This document shows, piece by piece, positions 54,603-63,982 of a stretch of DNA of 64,000 nucleotides. This DNA is from Neobacillus sp. CF12. GTDB taxonomy: Bacteria > Bacillota > Bacilli > Bacillales > Cytobacillaceae. The translations under genes were made by a program, and so were the position numbers. Where the stretch lies: contig NZ_JAUCEU010000007.1 in assembly GCF_030348765.1 (NCBI RefSeq), positions 738,501 through 802,500 on the forward strand, given 5' to 3'. Position 1 is the stretch's first letter. Each line of letters starts with the position of its first letter. Below the pieces are notes generated by a model. That model searched no databases. It was not told where the DNA came from and saw nothing but the letters and a program-made list of their open reading frames with translations.

Positions 54603-55177
54603 TTTTTGACCTCCATCATAAATTTCATACTACTTTTGGTAATGATACCCCAAAAAAATATTATTATTCGATTCCAAGTCATTCTGTTAGTGTTTGATAA
54701 TTTTATCCCATTTTATTCCATTCGAGTTATTGAAACCGTTGTGTATATTTTCCAGAAGGTAGACCGACCCCTGGCAGCCCTCCTCCCCCCATGGGGTACC
54801 CTTCTGGGGTATTCTATAGTATTACTGTGCTATTGTTTCTAGTATCTTAGTGTTGGGATCAAGTGCCGTTTAATCGTCCATTTTAGTGCCGTTATAGCCG
54901 TCTATTGACCTTATAGGTTATCCTCTATCCCTTATTTATTCCCTTTTACTAGTGGACGTTGTAGGCGGTCCAGTCGGCTTCTTGTATCTTCTTAGTTCTA
55001 TCCCCTTGTTAGTATTCTTATTGCCTTATTCCTTTTTACAAGACCTAATATGATAGTGGTATTTGCTATTGATACCCTTCATATCGTTCTTTTTTGAAAG
55101 TATTGGTGTCTATTAAACGGTCGTTTTGTGTCCATTTATATACATTGAAAAAAATCTTTAAAAAAGGACCTGACGCA
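54603..55177. other. gene-free stretch upstream of serine recombinase
   Basis: No supported gene. A GC-rich patch at about 54770-54815 contains CCCCATGGGG and GGGTACCC palindromes. TGCCGTT-type motifs and several CGTCTATT/TCTATT copies occur between 54880 and 55140, which may belong to the recombinase's site region. Confidence 0.4.
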
Positions 55178-55238
55178 GTCTATAAACCCGTCTATAATTC
55201 AAAGTATACAAATTAACCAAGATAACCATTTTATAGAC
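55178..55238 (+). promoter_or_regulatory. res-like repeats before the serine recombinase
   Basis: GTCTATAA at 55178 and 55190, and inverted TTATAGAC at 55231, 15 bases before the recombinase start. Additional GTCTATT copies lie upstream. The pattern fits a resolvase res site that also autoregulates the gene. Confidence 0.5.
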
Positions 55239-55253
55239 AGAGGGGAAAAGAAA

Positions 55254-55826
55254 ATGAAACTAGGCTATGCTAGGGTATCGACTTTAGAACAATCATTAGA
55301 ATTGCAACATGACGCTTTAATTAGGGAAGGTGTAGAAAAGGAATACATATTTGAGGAAAAAGTAACTGGTACAAAGGCAGACCGTCCAAAGCTACAAGAA
55401 TTACTTAAGTTTGCTAGAAAAGGTGATCAAATTGTAGTTTATAAATTAGACCGTCTTTCAAGGTCAACAAAGCACCTTATCGAACTATCTGAGGAACTTG
55501 ATAAGCGTGGTATAGAGTTAATCAGTATTCAAGATAAAATTGATACCACAACGGCTATTGGTAAAGCTATGTTCCGTATGTTAGCCGTACTATGTGAAAT
55601 GGAACGTGATATTATTTCAGAACGTACTAAAGCTGGACTTGAAGCAGCAAGGACTAGAGGCCGTAACGGTGGCAGACCAGGTGTCGATAATAACAAGCTA
55701 GAACATGCCTTTTATCTCTATGACTTAAAGAAGTATAAAATTAAACAGATTACAGATCGAACAGGAGTTTCTAAGGCTACACTATACAAGAAATTAAAAG
55801 AACGTGAGGAAATAAAAAGGTGGTAA
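55254..55826 (+). CDS. serine recombinase (resolvase family)
   Basis: 190 residues; AGAGGGG upstream of ATG. Catalytic Ser in LGYARVSTLEQSLELQ, followed by EEKVTGTKADRPKLQELLKF, KLDRLSRSTKHLIELSEEL and TTTAIGKAMFRMLAVLCEME. The C-terminal helix-turn-helix is IKQITDRTGVSKATLYKKLK. Full length and apparently intact. Probably a Tn3-type or plasmid resolvase carried into the island; the corresponding transposase is absent. Confidence 0.92.
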   Translation: MKLGYARVSTLEQSLELQHDALIREGVEKEYIFEEKVTGTKADRPKLQELLKFARKGDQIVVYKLDRLSRSTKHLIELSEELDKRGIELISIQDKIDTTTAIGKAMFRMLAVLCEMERDIISERTKAGLEAARTRGRNGGRPGVDNNKLEHAFYLYDLKKYKIKQITDRTGVSKATLYKKLKEREEIKRW

Positions 55827-55883
55827 AAAACTAACAACATTAAAAATCTATCCAATGGACATAGGAGAATCATAGAGGCATAG

Positions 55884-55900
55884 GACGGTTAACCACCGTC
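55884..55900 (+). terminator. terminator of the serine recombinase gene
   Basis: GACGGT / ACCGTC stem with a five-base loop and T-rich tail. The following 55901-56125 has no gene. Confidence 0.75.
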
Positions 55901-56125
55901 TTTTTATTTTGCCTACCCATTGATCCCGTAGCCGTTCCCATATTGTGCAGAAGTTCCACTTACAAACGTTCTAACCCTTTATATCTCTGGGTTTATCCCC
56001 TTTTTTAAATTTTATATCTGCACATTCTTACATATCAGAGGTGTGGTGGCGGACTTCAACAAATCTGTAATTATTGACCTAAATTCCTATATAAATATTA
56101 TATAACCTACAAGGGAGGTCATCTT

Positions 56126-56344
56126 ATGAGTAAAGTTTTAAATGAATTAAATCTAAGCGTTTGGCAAAAAGATGAACATACAATTGCCATAACTGTTAAG
56201 AATAAAATAACTGGTGAAAAATTTATATCGACTGTTGAATGTACTGAAAAAAGACAAGGTAAAGATATGGCTAGAACTCATGACAATTTGTTTAATCATT
56301 TAAAAGACATGCTACTACAAAACAATAAATGGAACGGTAAGTAA
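56126..56344 (+). CDS. 72-residue protein, unknown
   Basis: GGGAGGTC gives a strong ribosome site before MSKVLNELNLSVWQKDEHTI. The protein is a small strand-rich domain followed by a charged helix. It could be a nucleic-acid-binding or regulatory protein; no family recognised. A terminator (AATGGCTGC / GCAGCCATT, 56355-56383) follows. Confidence 0.55.
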   Translation: MSKVLNELNLSVWQKDEHTIAITVKNKITGEKFISTVECTEKRQGKDMARTHDNLFNHLKDMLLQNNKWNGK

Positions 56345-56354
56345 ATAAAAAGGT

Positions 56355-56383
56355 AATGGCTGCCTTTAGATTTAGCAGCCATT
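56355..56383. terminator. bidirectional terminator between convergent genes
   Basis: Perfect nine-base stem with an 11-base loop, flanked by A and T runs on the two sides, between the 72-residue gene and the Mrr-like gene. Confidence 0.75.
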
Positions 56384-56406
56384 CTTAATTAAAAAATCTA
56401 TTTTAC

Positions 56407-57069
56407 TTATAAATTATTGTTTATTATTCTCATTAACAAATTCCTATCAATAAGTCTAACCTCTACTTTATTAGCTAAAGTAATGGCTTGATTAGTGAAA
56501 TGAGATGTAGTGATTACCCAACTTTCATTACAATCATAAAATATTTTCCCCGTATTAACTTCCTGAATTGCGGAATTTCCTACACGGCTATTTTGATTAT
56601 TTCTTTTAGCTTGTATGGCTATTTTTCTATTGTCTTTATATAGAATTAAATCAACTCCCTGATCCCCTGAATGTGGAGTTAAATTCACCCTGAAACCCTG
56701 ATTTTCAAAGACTTTTTTTAAGTACCGTTCAAATTCTTCTCCACTCATTAAATCTATGTTTTTCATATTGTTAATTCTAACATCGTTAACTCTATTTATA
56801 TTGGATTTAGATGAGAACGTAATAGCTTGTCTAATTGTATATTGATTAAAATGTTTTCCCCTATACTCCACCTTTAATCGTCTTTGAAGGTCTAATACAT
56901 CTCTTTGAGATGGTATAAATGTACCCATGTTCTCAACATATATAGTCTCAAGATAATTTCTAATAACACTTGATTTTGCTATACGATTAGCAACTACAAT
57001 TTGACTAACTGCATATACCATTAGAACTAACAAAAATAAAAGCAATAAATAAATCTCTGAATCAGTCAC
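56407..57069 (-). CDS. membrane-anchored Mrr-like restriction endonuclease
   Basis: 220 residues. One N-terminal membrane helix (IYLLLLFLLVLMVYAVSQIV, 5-25), a linker domain to residue 105, then an Mrr_cat domain: MSGEEFERYLKKVFENQGFR, PHSGDQGVDLILYKDN and RKIAIQAKRNN (PD-(D/E)XK of the D...QxK subtype), then SAIQEVNTGKIFYDCNESWV and ITTSHFTNQAI. Mrr-like nucleases cut modified or foreign DNA; the anchor would place it at the site of DNA entry. Confidence 0.85.
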   Translation of the reverse strand: MTDSEIYLLLLFLLVLMVYAVSQIVVANRIAKSSVIRNYLETIYVENMGTFIPSQRDVLDLQRRLKVEYRGKHFNQYTIRQAITFSSKSNINRVNDVRINNMKNIDLMSGEEFERYLKKVFENQGFRVNLTPHSGDQGVDLILYKDNRKIAIQAKRNNQNSRVGNSAIQEVNTGKIFYDCNESWVITTSHFTNQAITLANKVEVRLIDRNLLMRIINNNL

Positions 57070-57210
57070 TTTATTTCCCCCATAATTTGTATGTATAGTT
57101 TCATTTTACATAATTTTCTTCTGAACAGTTATAAAAAACGGCAATCCAAAAAATGAACCACCGGGGATAAATCTTATCTCTTTATTCCTTATATTACTTT
57201 AATTACTTAT

Positions 57211-57300
57211 GATAGATAATCTTTTATTAGATATTTAATCTTTTGATAGATAATCTGTTCGATAGAACAGTATATTAAATCTGTATTATTAAATCTGTAT
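57211..57300. repeat. iteron-like direct repeats
   Basis: GATAGATAATCT at 57211 and 57245, and ATTAAATCTGTAT at 57274 and 57288 (14-base period). They lie in the 57070-57477 gap downstream of the winged-helix gene. Tandem repeats of this kind serve as replication iterons or operators. Confidence 0.5.
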
Positions 57301-57477
57301 AATTTAAATATGTATAACGTCCGTTTATCCAACTATTGAAAACCAGATTATTAGACTTGTTCAAATTGGATTTTCCTTTCACTATTTCAGTGATTATTAA
57401 AATTGTGATTATTAACCTTAATAAACTCTATTATTTCCATTTGGTTAATCACACAAGGGTGTGTTTATTCATTATCA

Positions 57478-57942
57478 TTATTCTTGTTCTTTCTTTATCT
57501 GTTGTAGCCATTCTCTCAATCGTTGTTTATCTCCTTCCCCCTTAATATTTTTATCAATTATTTTCTGTTTTAGTTTTTCAGCTTTTTCTGGTAAAAGATT
57601 TTCTAATACATCTTGATTAAAAGGTTTATAGGCAATATAAATATTGTTCCTATTGTACCCCTTACCTATCTTAATCAAGCCTAGATTCGCCAATTTTTTT
57701 AGTGATTTACTAATTGTATCCCTAGCTAAACTTGTCATTATTTCTAATTGGTCAAATGTAGGAAAGGCATAACCATACTTTGGATCAGTATTATGTTGGT
57801 CAATTAACACAATGTAAATCAAAAAGTCAGTAGCAGAAATTAACTCATATCTAATATAAGCAAAAATATTAGCCGAAACAGACACAAAAGGCTTTTCTAT
57901 ATTTTCCTTCCAAACAATACCGCTGCTTTTTAACTTTGTCAT
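57478..57942 (-). CDS. winged-helix protein, replication- or regulator-like
   Basis: 154 residues from MTKLKSSGIVW (57942; GGGGTG upstream); the frame open to 58056 lacks a ribosome site. The centre is a winged helix-turn-helix (PTFDQLEIMTSLARDTISKS, then LKKLANLGLIKIGKGYN). The N-terminal part (SVSANIFAYIRYELISATDF) is like that of small plasmid or phage replication proteins. Repeats on both sides (57211-57300, 58024-58094) support a DNA-binding role near an origin or operator. Confidence 0.65.
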   Translation of the reverse strand: MTKLKSSGIVWKENIEKPFVSVSANIFAYIRYELISATDFLIYIVLIDQHNTDPKYGYAFPTFDQLEIMTSLARDTISKSLKKLANLGLIKIGKGYNRNNIYIAYKPFNQDVLENLLPEKAEKLKQKIIDKNIKGEGDKQRLREWLQQIKKEQE

Positions 57943-58023
57943 TATGACACCCCTTATTAAAGTCTGTACACTTAGAATTTGCAACCGAAATGTAATTATA
58001 CATAGGTTTATAAATAAATATCT

Positions 58024-58094
58024 TTTGATAGTTGATATTTGATAGTTAAGTAACATTAAGTTAAAGTGACTGAAATTAAGTTAAGGTAAGTTAA
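58024..58094. repeat. direct repeats upstream of the winged-helix gene
   Basis: TTTGATAGTT at 58024 and 58038 (14-base period), then ATTAAGTTAA at 58055 and 58075, with a partial copy at 58086. These are possible binding sites for the winged-helix protein. Confidence 0.45.
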
Positions 58095-58106
58095 TTTACA
58101 AAACAA

Positions 58107-58136
58107 AAAATGCCAGGCTATAATTACCTGACATTT
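58107..58136 (-). terminator. terminator of the integrase gene
   Basis: AAATGCCAGG / CCTGACATTT stem with one mismatch and a ten-base loop, 40 bases after the original integrase stop at 58177. Confidence 0.6.
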
Positions 58137-58176
58137 AATACATAAAATTATTTTAATAATTTACTTCAATTTATAT

Positions 58177-59161
58177 CTATCTTCTTCCAAAAATACTTTT
58201 AAGTGGTGAAAATGAATTATGTTGTCTTTTAACGTCTGAATCAGTCATTTGAATATACTTCCGTACCATACTCATATCTGAATGACCTAATCTTTTGTAA
58301 AGAGAATGGATCACCGCCATTCATAATATAAAACAATGCACCAGTATGTCTAAATGTATGTGGTGATACTCTTTTATTAGAGATTCCAGCCATTTCCCCT
58401 AACTCGGTCAATCTTCTTCTCCATGTATTACTAAGTATGTCTCTGCCATCATACGTTACAAACAGAAATTCACTATCGAAATCCTCAGATTCCTTCATGT
58501 ATTCTTCCAGCAGCTTGATTGTTTTGGTTGAAATAGGTACACTTCTAGTCCTTTTGGTCTTTGTTTCATGTGGTTCCAGTTTGATATAACCACTCTTTAA
58601 ATCAACATTACTTCTCTTCATATTGAGTAATTCAGAAATTCTCACCATAGTATCTAATAATACATAGATCATTACCTTATCTCGAAACCCAACAAAACGT
58701 GAATCATCAATTTGGTTTAATAATGCTTTTACTTCTGCTGGTGTAAATGATTCAATTGTATCTTCGGGTGTTTTAATTGGTTTAAATTTTTCGTGAATTG
58801 GTACTTCAAGCCAACCTTCTTGATAGCAGTATCGTAAAAAAGCACGGTTTGTTCTAATACGGACATTAACTGTAGTTGGTTGAAGACCTTGGTCATTCAG
58901 CATATAGCCAATATATTCCCTAAACAATTCCACTGTAACCTCTTCATTTGGAACATCTCCACCTAAATAATCATTTAGATAGTGAAAATGTTCATAGTAA
59001 CCTTGAATGGTTGGTTTCGCTAAACCTTCAGTTTGTTTATAACTCATGAATCTTTCAAACATTTCAAATAAGGTCATCTTTTTTTCGGTGTTTTTAAGAC
59101 GGTTAATATTTTGAGTACTTCTTGTACCTTTACGTTGAGTTTTTCTAACAACAGTTTGCAT
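58177..59161 (-). pseudogene. tyrosine recombinase (integrase), frameshifted near C-terminus
   Basis: From MQTVVRKTQRKG (59161; AAAGGGTGG upstream). The SAM-like domain is followed by the catalytic domain with Arg in DTMVRISELLNM, Lys in the beta hairpin and HxxR in SPHTFRHTGAL. After FSLQK a one-base loss in an A run (near 58300) sends the frame to an early stop at 58241. The correct ending, RLGHSDMSMVRKYIQMTD then SPLKSIFGRR, with the third catalytic His and the nucleophile Tyr, is in the next frame to 58177. Without Tyr the enzyme is inactive. Confidence 0.85.
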
Positions 59162-59333
59162 AAAAAAATCCACCCTTTATACAGAAATTGGTGGAATTGA
59201 CACACTAGTACACACTAAATCAGTCTCACTAGTACTATGTAATTTTCAGATAAAATACTGGTGACTTTTTATTATCAAATCACGGTTCAAATCACTGTTT
59301 AAAAACTGTTCAAACCGTTGATAACACTGAAAA

Positions 59334-59400
59334 AGTTGGCGGGACTGCGTGGGAATCGAACCCACCAGACCTGGCACACAGGTCTCAAGCAGTTTTGAAG
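59334..59400 (-). repeat. selC: att repeat 3: tRNA-Sec 3' half, longer
   Basis: Same core as 28912 with one change in the variable-arm loop (CACA for CACG). To its right similarity to a tRNA goes further: GAAGACTG completes the anticodon stem and GTGGAGTACGCC resembles a D arm. The 5' acceptor strand (GCAGTCCC on the plus strand) is not found within the next 60 bases, so even this copy is not a clear complete gene. Confidence 0.85.
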
Positions 59401-59538
59401 ACTGTGGAGTACGCCAATACCTCATTCAAAATACAATGATTTTAAGTTAGTTTTAATACAATTTGTGTCATTTTATAAACATTAATATACAAATCATTTA
59501 TTTCACTCTATTATAAAAATAAATATTTTAGGAGGTGA

Positions 59539-60063
59539 ATTACATCGGAAATTATATATGAAGTAGTTAAAATTAAACAAACAGTACGAGAAATTCAAGA
59601 AGAACTGAAAGAAAGAATTTATGCTCCTTTTCAAATTAATAAGGTGGCTCATTTTTTTGTTGGTGATGATGATAGAGAAGTTTTTCTGGTAATTTGTTTA
59701 AATACAGCTAATAATATAGTAGCTGTTCACCGCTGCCATATAGGTTCATTAAATTCCACTATAATGTCCCCAAGAGATGTGTTTAAAGCTGCTATCCTAA
59801 ATAATGCAAGTGCTATTATTGTAGCTCATAATCACCCCTCTACACATCTTTATCCTTCCGAGGAGGACTTTTCTGTAACAAAGACATTATTGAAGGCTGG
59901 AAAAATTTTAGAAATCCCTTTATTGGATCACTTTATCATAAATTCAAACGGTGACTATTTGAGCTTCAAAGAAGAAGGCTTTTTATTAAAAGATCGTGTA
60001 ATCCGTAAAAATGTCAGACACACAACTAATATTAATCCCGTTTTTAAAAAGAGTCAAAATTAA
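59539..60063 (+). CDS. RadC-like (JAB/MPN) protein, start codon unclear
   Basis: From EIIYEVVKIKQTVREIQEEL on, a RadC/JAB-domain protein: PRDVFKAAILNNASAIIVAH, then the metal motif HNHPS with Asp in LLDHFII. GGAGG at 59531 is followed by ATCGGAAATT where ATGGAAATT would be expected. One extra C appears to destroy the start; ATT at 59539 or GTG at 59644 are weak substitutes. RadC-like genes are common beside restriction genes in mobile islands; their function is unsettled. Confidence 0.75.
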   Translation: MTSEIIYEVVKIKQTVREIQEELKERIYAPFQINKVAHFFVGDDDREVFLVICLNTANNIVAVHRCHIGSLNSTIMSPRDVFKAAILNNASAIIVAHNHPSTHLYPSEEDFSVTKTLLKAGKILEIPLLDHFIINSNGDYLSFKEEGFLLKDRVIRKNVRHTTNINPVFKKSQN

Positions 60064-60164
60064 TTTGTTGTAAATTTCAATCTCTAGAATGAGTATAATT
60101 TATTTGATTCACAAAACCTGAACCCCAATCTGGTAAGTTATCTTTTATAAATAAAGCGCCGTCA

Positions 60165-60208
60165 AAAACACTCACAAACGTTGAATTAACAACATTCGTG
60201 AGTGTTTT
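60165..60208 (-). terminator. terminator of the second mcrC-like gene
   Basis: Long stem AAAACACTCACAAACGTT / AACAACATTCGTGAGTGTTTT with one bulge and mismatches, about 75 bases after the mcrC-like stop. It works on both strands. Confidence 0.75.
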
Positions 60209-60280
60209 CCATTTCTTAATATTATCAAATTCACCTAAGGGACCGGTTAATAGAATAAAGTGCATACAATGTAAACTTCC

Positions 60281-61564
60281 TTATAATAACAACTTATTTT
60301 CCTTACCTCTGTTCACTACTCTCACCACATCTACACTAATATCATGATTATAAGGTAAATCCCCCACACACAAAATCCCCTGAACAGTTGTAGGACTGTC
60401 TAGTAAGTACTCGCCCTTATGATTCTTGACAAAATGAATATACTCTAGCAGCTCTTCCAAACCAGTTACGGCATAATCAATCTTGGATGTATTCTTTACT
60501 TCACCGATAAAGAGTTTGACCAATTCATTCGTCGTTTTTTGATAGACCTCTACAATAATATCCGGTCTACCTTGCCACAGATGTCTTTCTTTACGTTTCC
60601 CAAAAATTGATTCTGCCAATTCTCTAGAGGAAGTGAGAGACCGAAATTTTTGTCTTAGATACAAATTATTACTGTTTTCTATTTCATTCAATGAAACTAA
60701 GAAATGGATACCTGCTGAACCAGTGGAATCATGAAAAATATTAAAGACATGGGAATTTGATTCCCAAGTGGCTACCATGTTTTGCGAACCGTCTAATAAA
60801 TGCAGCTGACTCTTTTCCGAGTTTTGTTTAATCATTTGTACAACCCAATATAATTCAAACAACACATCCACTTTTTCATGAACAATAAAGGTTTCGCGTA
60901 ATAATATCTTGAGATCATTTTCACTATAATCTCCATTTATAAGCCTACGATAAGATAACAATAACTTTGCAGCATTCCGATAAATTTTATTTCGATGGTT
61001 TAAGGTTTTCTGAATCGTACGGTCGGAAACCTGACAATCCTCTACACGCTGCAAATATATGTTCTTTTTAAATGCATACAAGACATTCCCTTTCACATCT
61101 TGCCACTGTGAAAACCATTTCGCATGCTCAAATCCTTTTATATAGGCATCATTAAATAAAATTGTATACAAGATTCCAAGTAACTTCTTAAGAACTAAAT
61201 TTTCGGGTGTACTATAGGAACGAATGCTTTCATTTGTTGAGAAAATCGTTCTATCCCTATAATTTCGACTTAGTCTCTCCTTCGTGGTCTGCCCCCAATC
61301 GATTTGGCCTCGTACTTCACCGATATGAGTATCGGTTCGAATCACAGTCGTCGTCTTAAACCTCTTTAATAGTAGAGGCAGCTCCCTAACAAATACAATG
61401 GTTTTTTCCTTTAATAAAAATCGAATGGTTAATAGCTGTTCTAAATTTGATATATTTAGATTTACCTTGGAAAGAAAGGAATTTATTTTGACCTTTCCCG
61501 CTTTTAAATACCCATGTAGAAAACCGGAAATTTCTTCTAGTAATTCCTCTTCTTTTACACTCAT
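60281..61564 (-). CDS. McrC-like nuclease subunit (second system)
   Basis: 427 residues. The N-terminal region (TIVFVRELPLLLKRF, DTHIGEVRGQIDWGQTTKER, YSTPENLVLKKLLGIL) has the McrC/DUF2357-like layout, and the C-terminal PD-(D/E)XK reads GRPDIIVEV then KLFIGEVKNTSK. Its ATG overlaps the stop of the degraded mcrB-like gene (ATGA). The gene itself is intact, but its partner is broken, so the system is probably dead. It is only weakly like the McrC at 46908. Confidence 0.8.
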   Translation of the reverse strand: MSVKEEELLEEISGFLHGYLKAGKVKINSFLSKVNLNISNLEQLLTIRFLLKEKTIVFVRELPLLLKRFKTTTVIRTDTHIGEVRGQIDWGQTTKERLSRNYRDRTIFSTNESIRSYSTPENLVLKKLLGILYTILFNDAYIKGFEHAKWFSQWQDVKGNVLYAFKKNIYLQRVEDCQVSDRTIQKTLNHRNKIYRNAAKLLLSYRRLINGDYSENDLKILLRETFIVHEKVDVLFELYWVVQMIKQNSEKSQLHLLDGSQNMVATWESNSHVFNIFHDSTGSAGIHFLVSLNEIENSNNLYLRQKFRSLTSSRELAESIFGKRKERHLWQGRPDIIVEVYQKTTNELVKLFIGEVKNTSKIDYAVTGLEELLEYIHFVKNHKGEYLLDSPTTVQGILCVGDLPYNHDISVDVVRVVNRGKENKLLL

Positions 61565-63758
61565 TCAAAGCCACCTGCATCGAAGAAATCTACTACAAAA
61601 TCCTCTAATAATGGTTGATCGATCATCATATCTGTTTCCTCTACCAACTGAGCAATGAATTCTTTAATCCGGTGAAGAGGCAGCCCTTCAAATTGTGGCA
61701 GCACATATAAAATCATTGCAGATGTAAAATCGTCATTATCTTTGGTATGCTTGGCAATATCTTCTATAATGGCTGGCCCTATTTTTCGATAGGCATTGAT
61801 TCGTTTCCATATCGCCGTTATGTTTCAACATGTGGGTACGTATCCATCTTCCATACATCTAAATATTGTTGAATTACTTCATTATTAATGTTTTTTGGAA
61901 TTCCAACAGGGATAAAGGCAAAGCTCATCTCATACAATGAAGCCTTATCAATGGTATTCATTGTTGCGATAATGCGCCAATATTTTGGAATGAAATAAGT
62001 AAAATCATTGGTTTCTACGGAAGTAACCTTTCCTTGTGGTTTGATAACAATCTGGTTCCCACTTTTAGATTCATATGGTAGTGTTATTTCATCACCTGTT
62101 AAAACAGAAAATAGAGGGCCAAATGCCTTATCGATATCAGCACGATTGATTTCATCTATGATTAGCCAATCATTTTTTGGAGCGTTTGTTTCCTTGTCAT
62201 GAACACATTTGAGAAAAATTCCGTCATCAAAGAATAGATTCCCATTCTTATCCGGACGATACCCTCCATTTGTTTCATAGCTTGACCAGTTGGACGCAGC
62301 TGTTACCATTGTGGAATTTACACGATACATCTCACAAATCTTACTAGCTAATTTTGATTTACCGGTTCCAGGGGGACCTGTTAAGATAATGTGCTTTCCA
62401 TTACGAATAGCTGTTTTCACTTGGTCCAATAAAATATCGATATGATTAAATACCAAACCTTCTGTGAGAGACTCTAAATTAAAATCAATGGACGGGATTT
62501 TATCTAATGGTCTTCCTCTTCATACTCCCAAGCTGCGATTAGATTGTACTGCTCCTTCGTTAATTCAAATAGCGTTCCTCGAGCGCCTTGGCGTACAAAA
62601 GGACCCTCTTTAAGTACATCATTGTTAACGATTTCTGACCAAGTAATTGGATGAATATCTTCTTTATATTTAATTGTGATTACATCCGTTTCCTCTCCGG
62701 GCACCTCTTCGGAATTTTTATGTAATCCCATTACAGCTTCCCCTAGCGGAATTATTTGTCTGGTTGGGGTGGATTCATAAAAGACAATTAGGTCTCCTTT
62801 TTTTATTTTTTCAAACGCCTTAGGAGATTGTCTTCGGTTACCATTATCATTATAGGCAGTGAAATGAACGACGCTGCCATCCTTTATTTCTTCTACCTTC
62901 CATGTTGCAGGGTCAGAAACAATGATGAAATAATTTAGATTCTTCGTATCTTTTGTCTTTGTCTCTCTCCACACTTCCTGTACAGGCGACCGGTAAAAAT
63001 CTATTCGTTGATTTGGATACTTCTCAGCCAATTTCTCGCGAATCACATATAATTTGTCATCATTATCGTTAATCGAAGGATCCGTAATTAAATCGGAATA
63101 TGCATTTATAATATGTTTCTTATGTCCCCAACTAACGATTCTCTCATAATACTGCGGTAGCATTAAATGGAGGAAAGCATGGATAATCTGAACCTTTTAC
63201 CAACTTGGTTTTGACGAATATCCTCCGCTATCCGCTTTAACTCCCTTGGTCTAGACAAAAATTCATTTCGTTTTTCTACTGGCTGATTTTTAATGAATGC
63301 GCTTATTTTAAATAGAAAGTATAGTTCATAATATTTTGAACGTTAAAATAAGTACCTGCACTCCCTAACCATTCTCTTAAACTAGTAAAAATAGGTAACG
63401 ATTTGTCAAACGTAATTCCCTTCCATGTGGCTATCGTTTCTAATTTATTTATTTACGTTTCATAACTCACGGAAGAAGGATATAAATAATACATAAACAA
63501 CATTTCAATGACAAATTTATAAACACCTATTGATTCTATTTCTAGTTGTTTTTGTAACTTATCATCAAATGTATCCCCAGACTCATCTGGATTCTCGACA
63601 AAAATAGATTTGAACCTGTCCATGTTTTGAACAGTCCACACGGGTTCTCCATCCCATATTAGAGATTTGTTGTTAAGTAGACACTCCTTCTTCCACTTTT
63701 CAGCAGCATCATAAACTACTTTACTATCATTTTTCTTCTCACTATAAAATATTGCCAT
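61561..63758 (-). pseudogene. McrB-like EVE-AAA+ ATPase, broken in at least five places
   Basis: Starts at 63758 (AGGTGGAG upstream, MAIFYSEKKNDSKVVYDAAE). In-frame TAA follows at 63453, then frameshifts near 63320 and 63190. The EVE domain (NYFIIVSDPATWKVEEIKDG, KIKKGDLIVFYESTPTRQII) runs in the frame 62504-63163. A shift near 62515 leads to the AAA+ motor (GPPGTGKSKLASKI, LIIDEINRADIDKAFGPL, ATMNTIDKASLYEMSFA). A last shift near 61816 leads to the C-terminal helices ending DFFDAGGFE at 61561. EVE domains bind modified bases, so this was once a modified-DNA restriction factor. Confidence 0.85.
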
Positions 63759-63831
63759 TCTTGCTCCACCTACTATCAGTTTTGTTGGACACTTTCAATT
63801 AACTATTAATGTTTGTACTCCACTGGGTTTA

Positions 63832-63839
63832 TTCGACAA
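63832..63839 (-). promoter_or_regulatory. 0A-box-like TTGTCGAA upstream of the McrB-like remnant
   Basis: TTGTCGAA on the minus strand, about 75 bases before the start of the broken mcrB-like gene. One site alone may be chance. Confidence 0.3.
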
Positions 63840-63954
63840 CTTTCCGCATTTCCCTGCAAACAACCTTAAAAATGGTAAGATACCTAAATAAAAGAATAGA
63901 TTATACAAAATGATTTTTAGTGATTTGCTTTAAACATTCTTTATTTAAAATAAA

Positions 63955-63982
63955 AAAATCTCCTCGACTTTGAGAAGATTTT
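63955..63982. terminator. hairpin near the right edge
   Basis: AAAATCTCCTC / GAGAAGATTTT stem with one mismatch. It probably ends a gene lying outside the window. No gene is visible between 63759 and 64000. Confidence 0.5.

Noticed and set aside
54770..54815. GC-rich palindromes CCCCATGGGG and GGGTACCC considered as an origin or riboswitch
   Set aside because: Too short, with no conserved aptamer or replication gene reading from them; kept only as a note in the intergenic entry.
60077..60265. 62-residue minus-strand ORF after the mcrC-like gene
   Set aside because: It is read through the long terminator hairpin at 60165-60208, which gives its middle sequence; no family resemblance.
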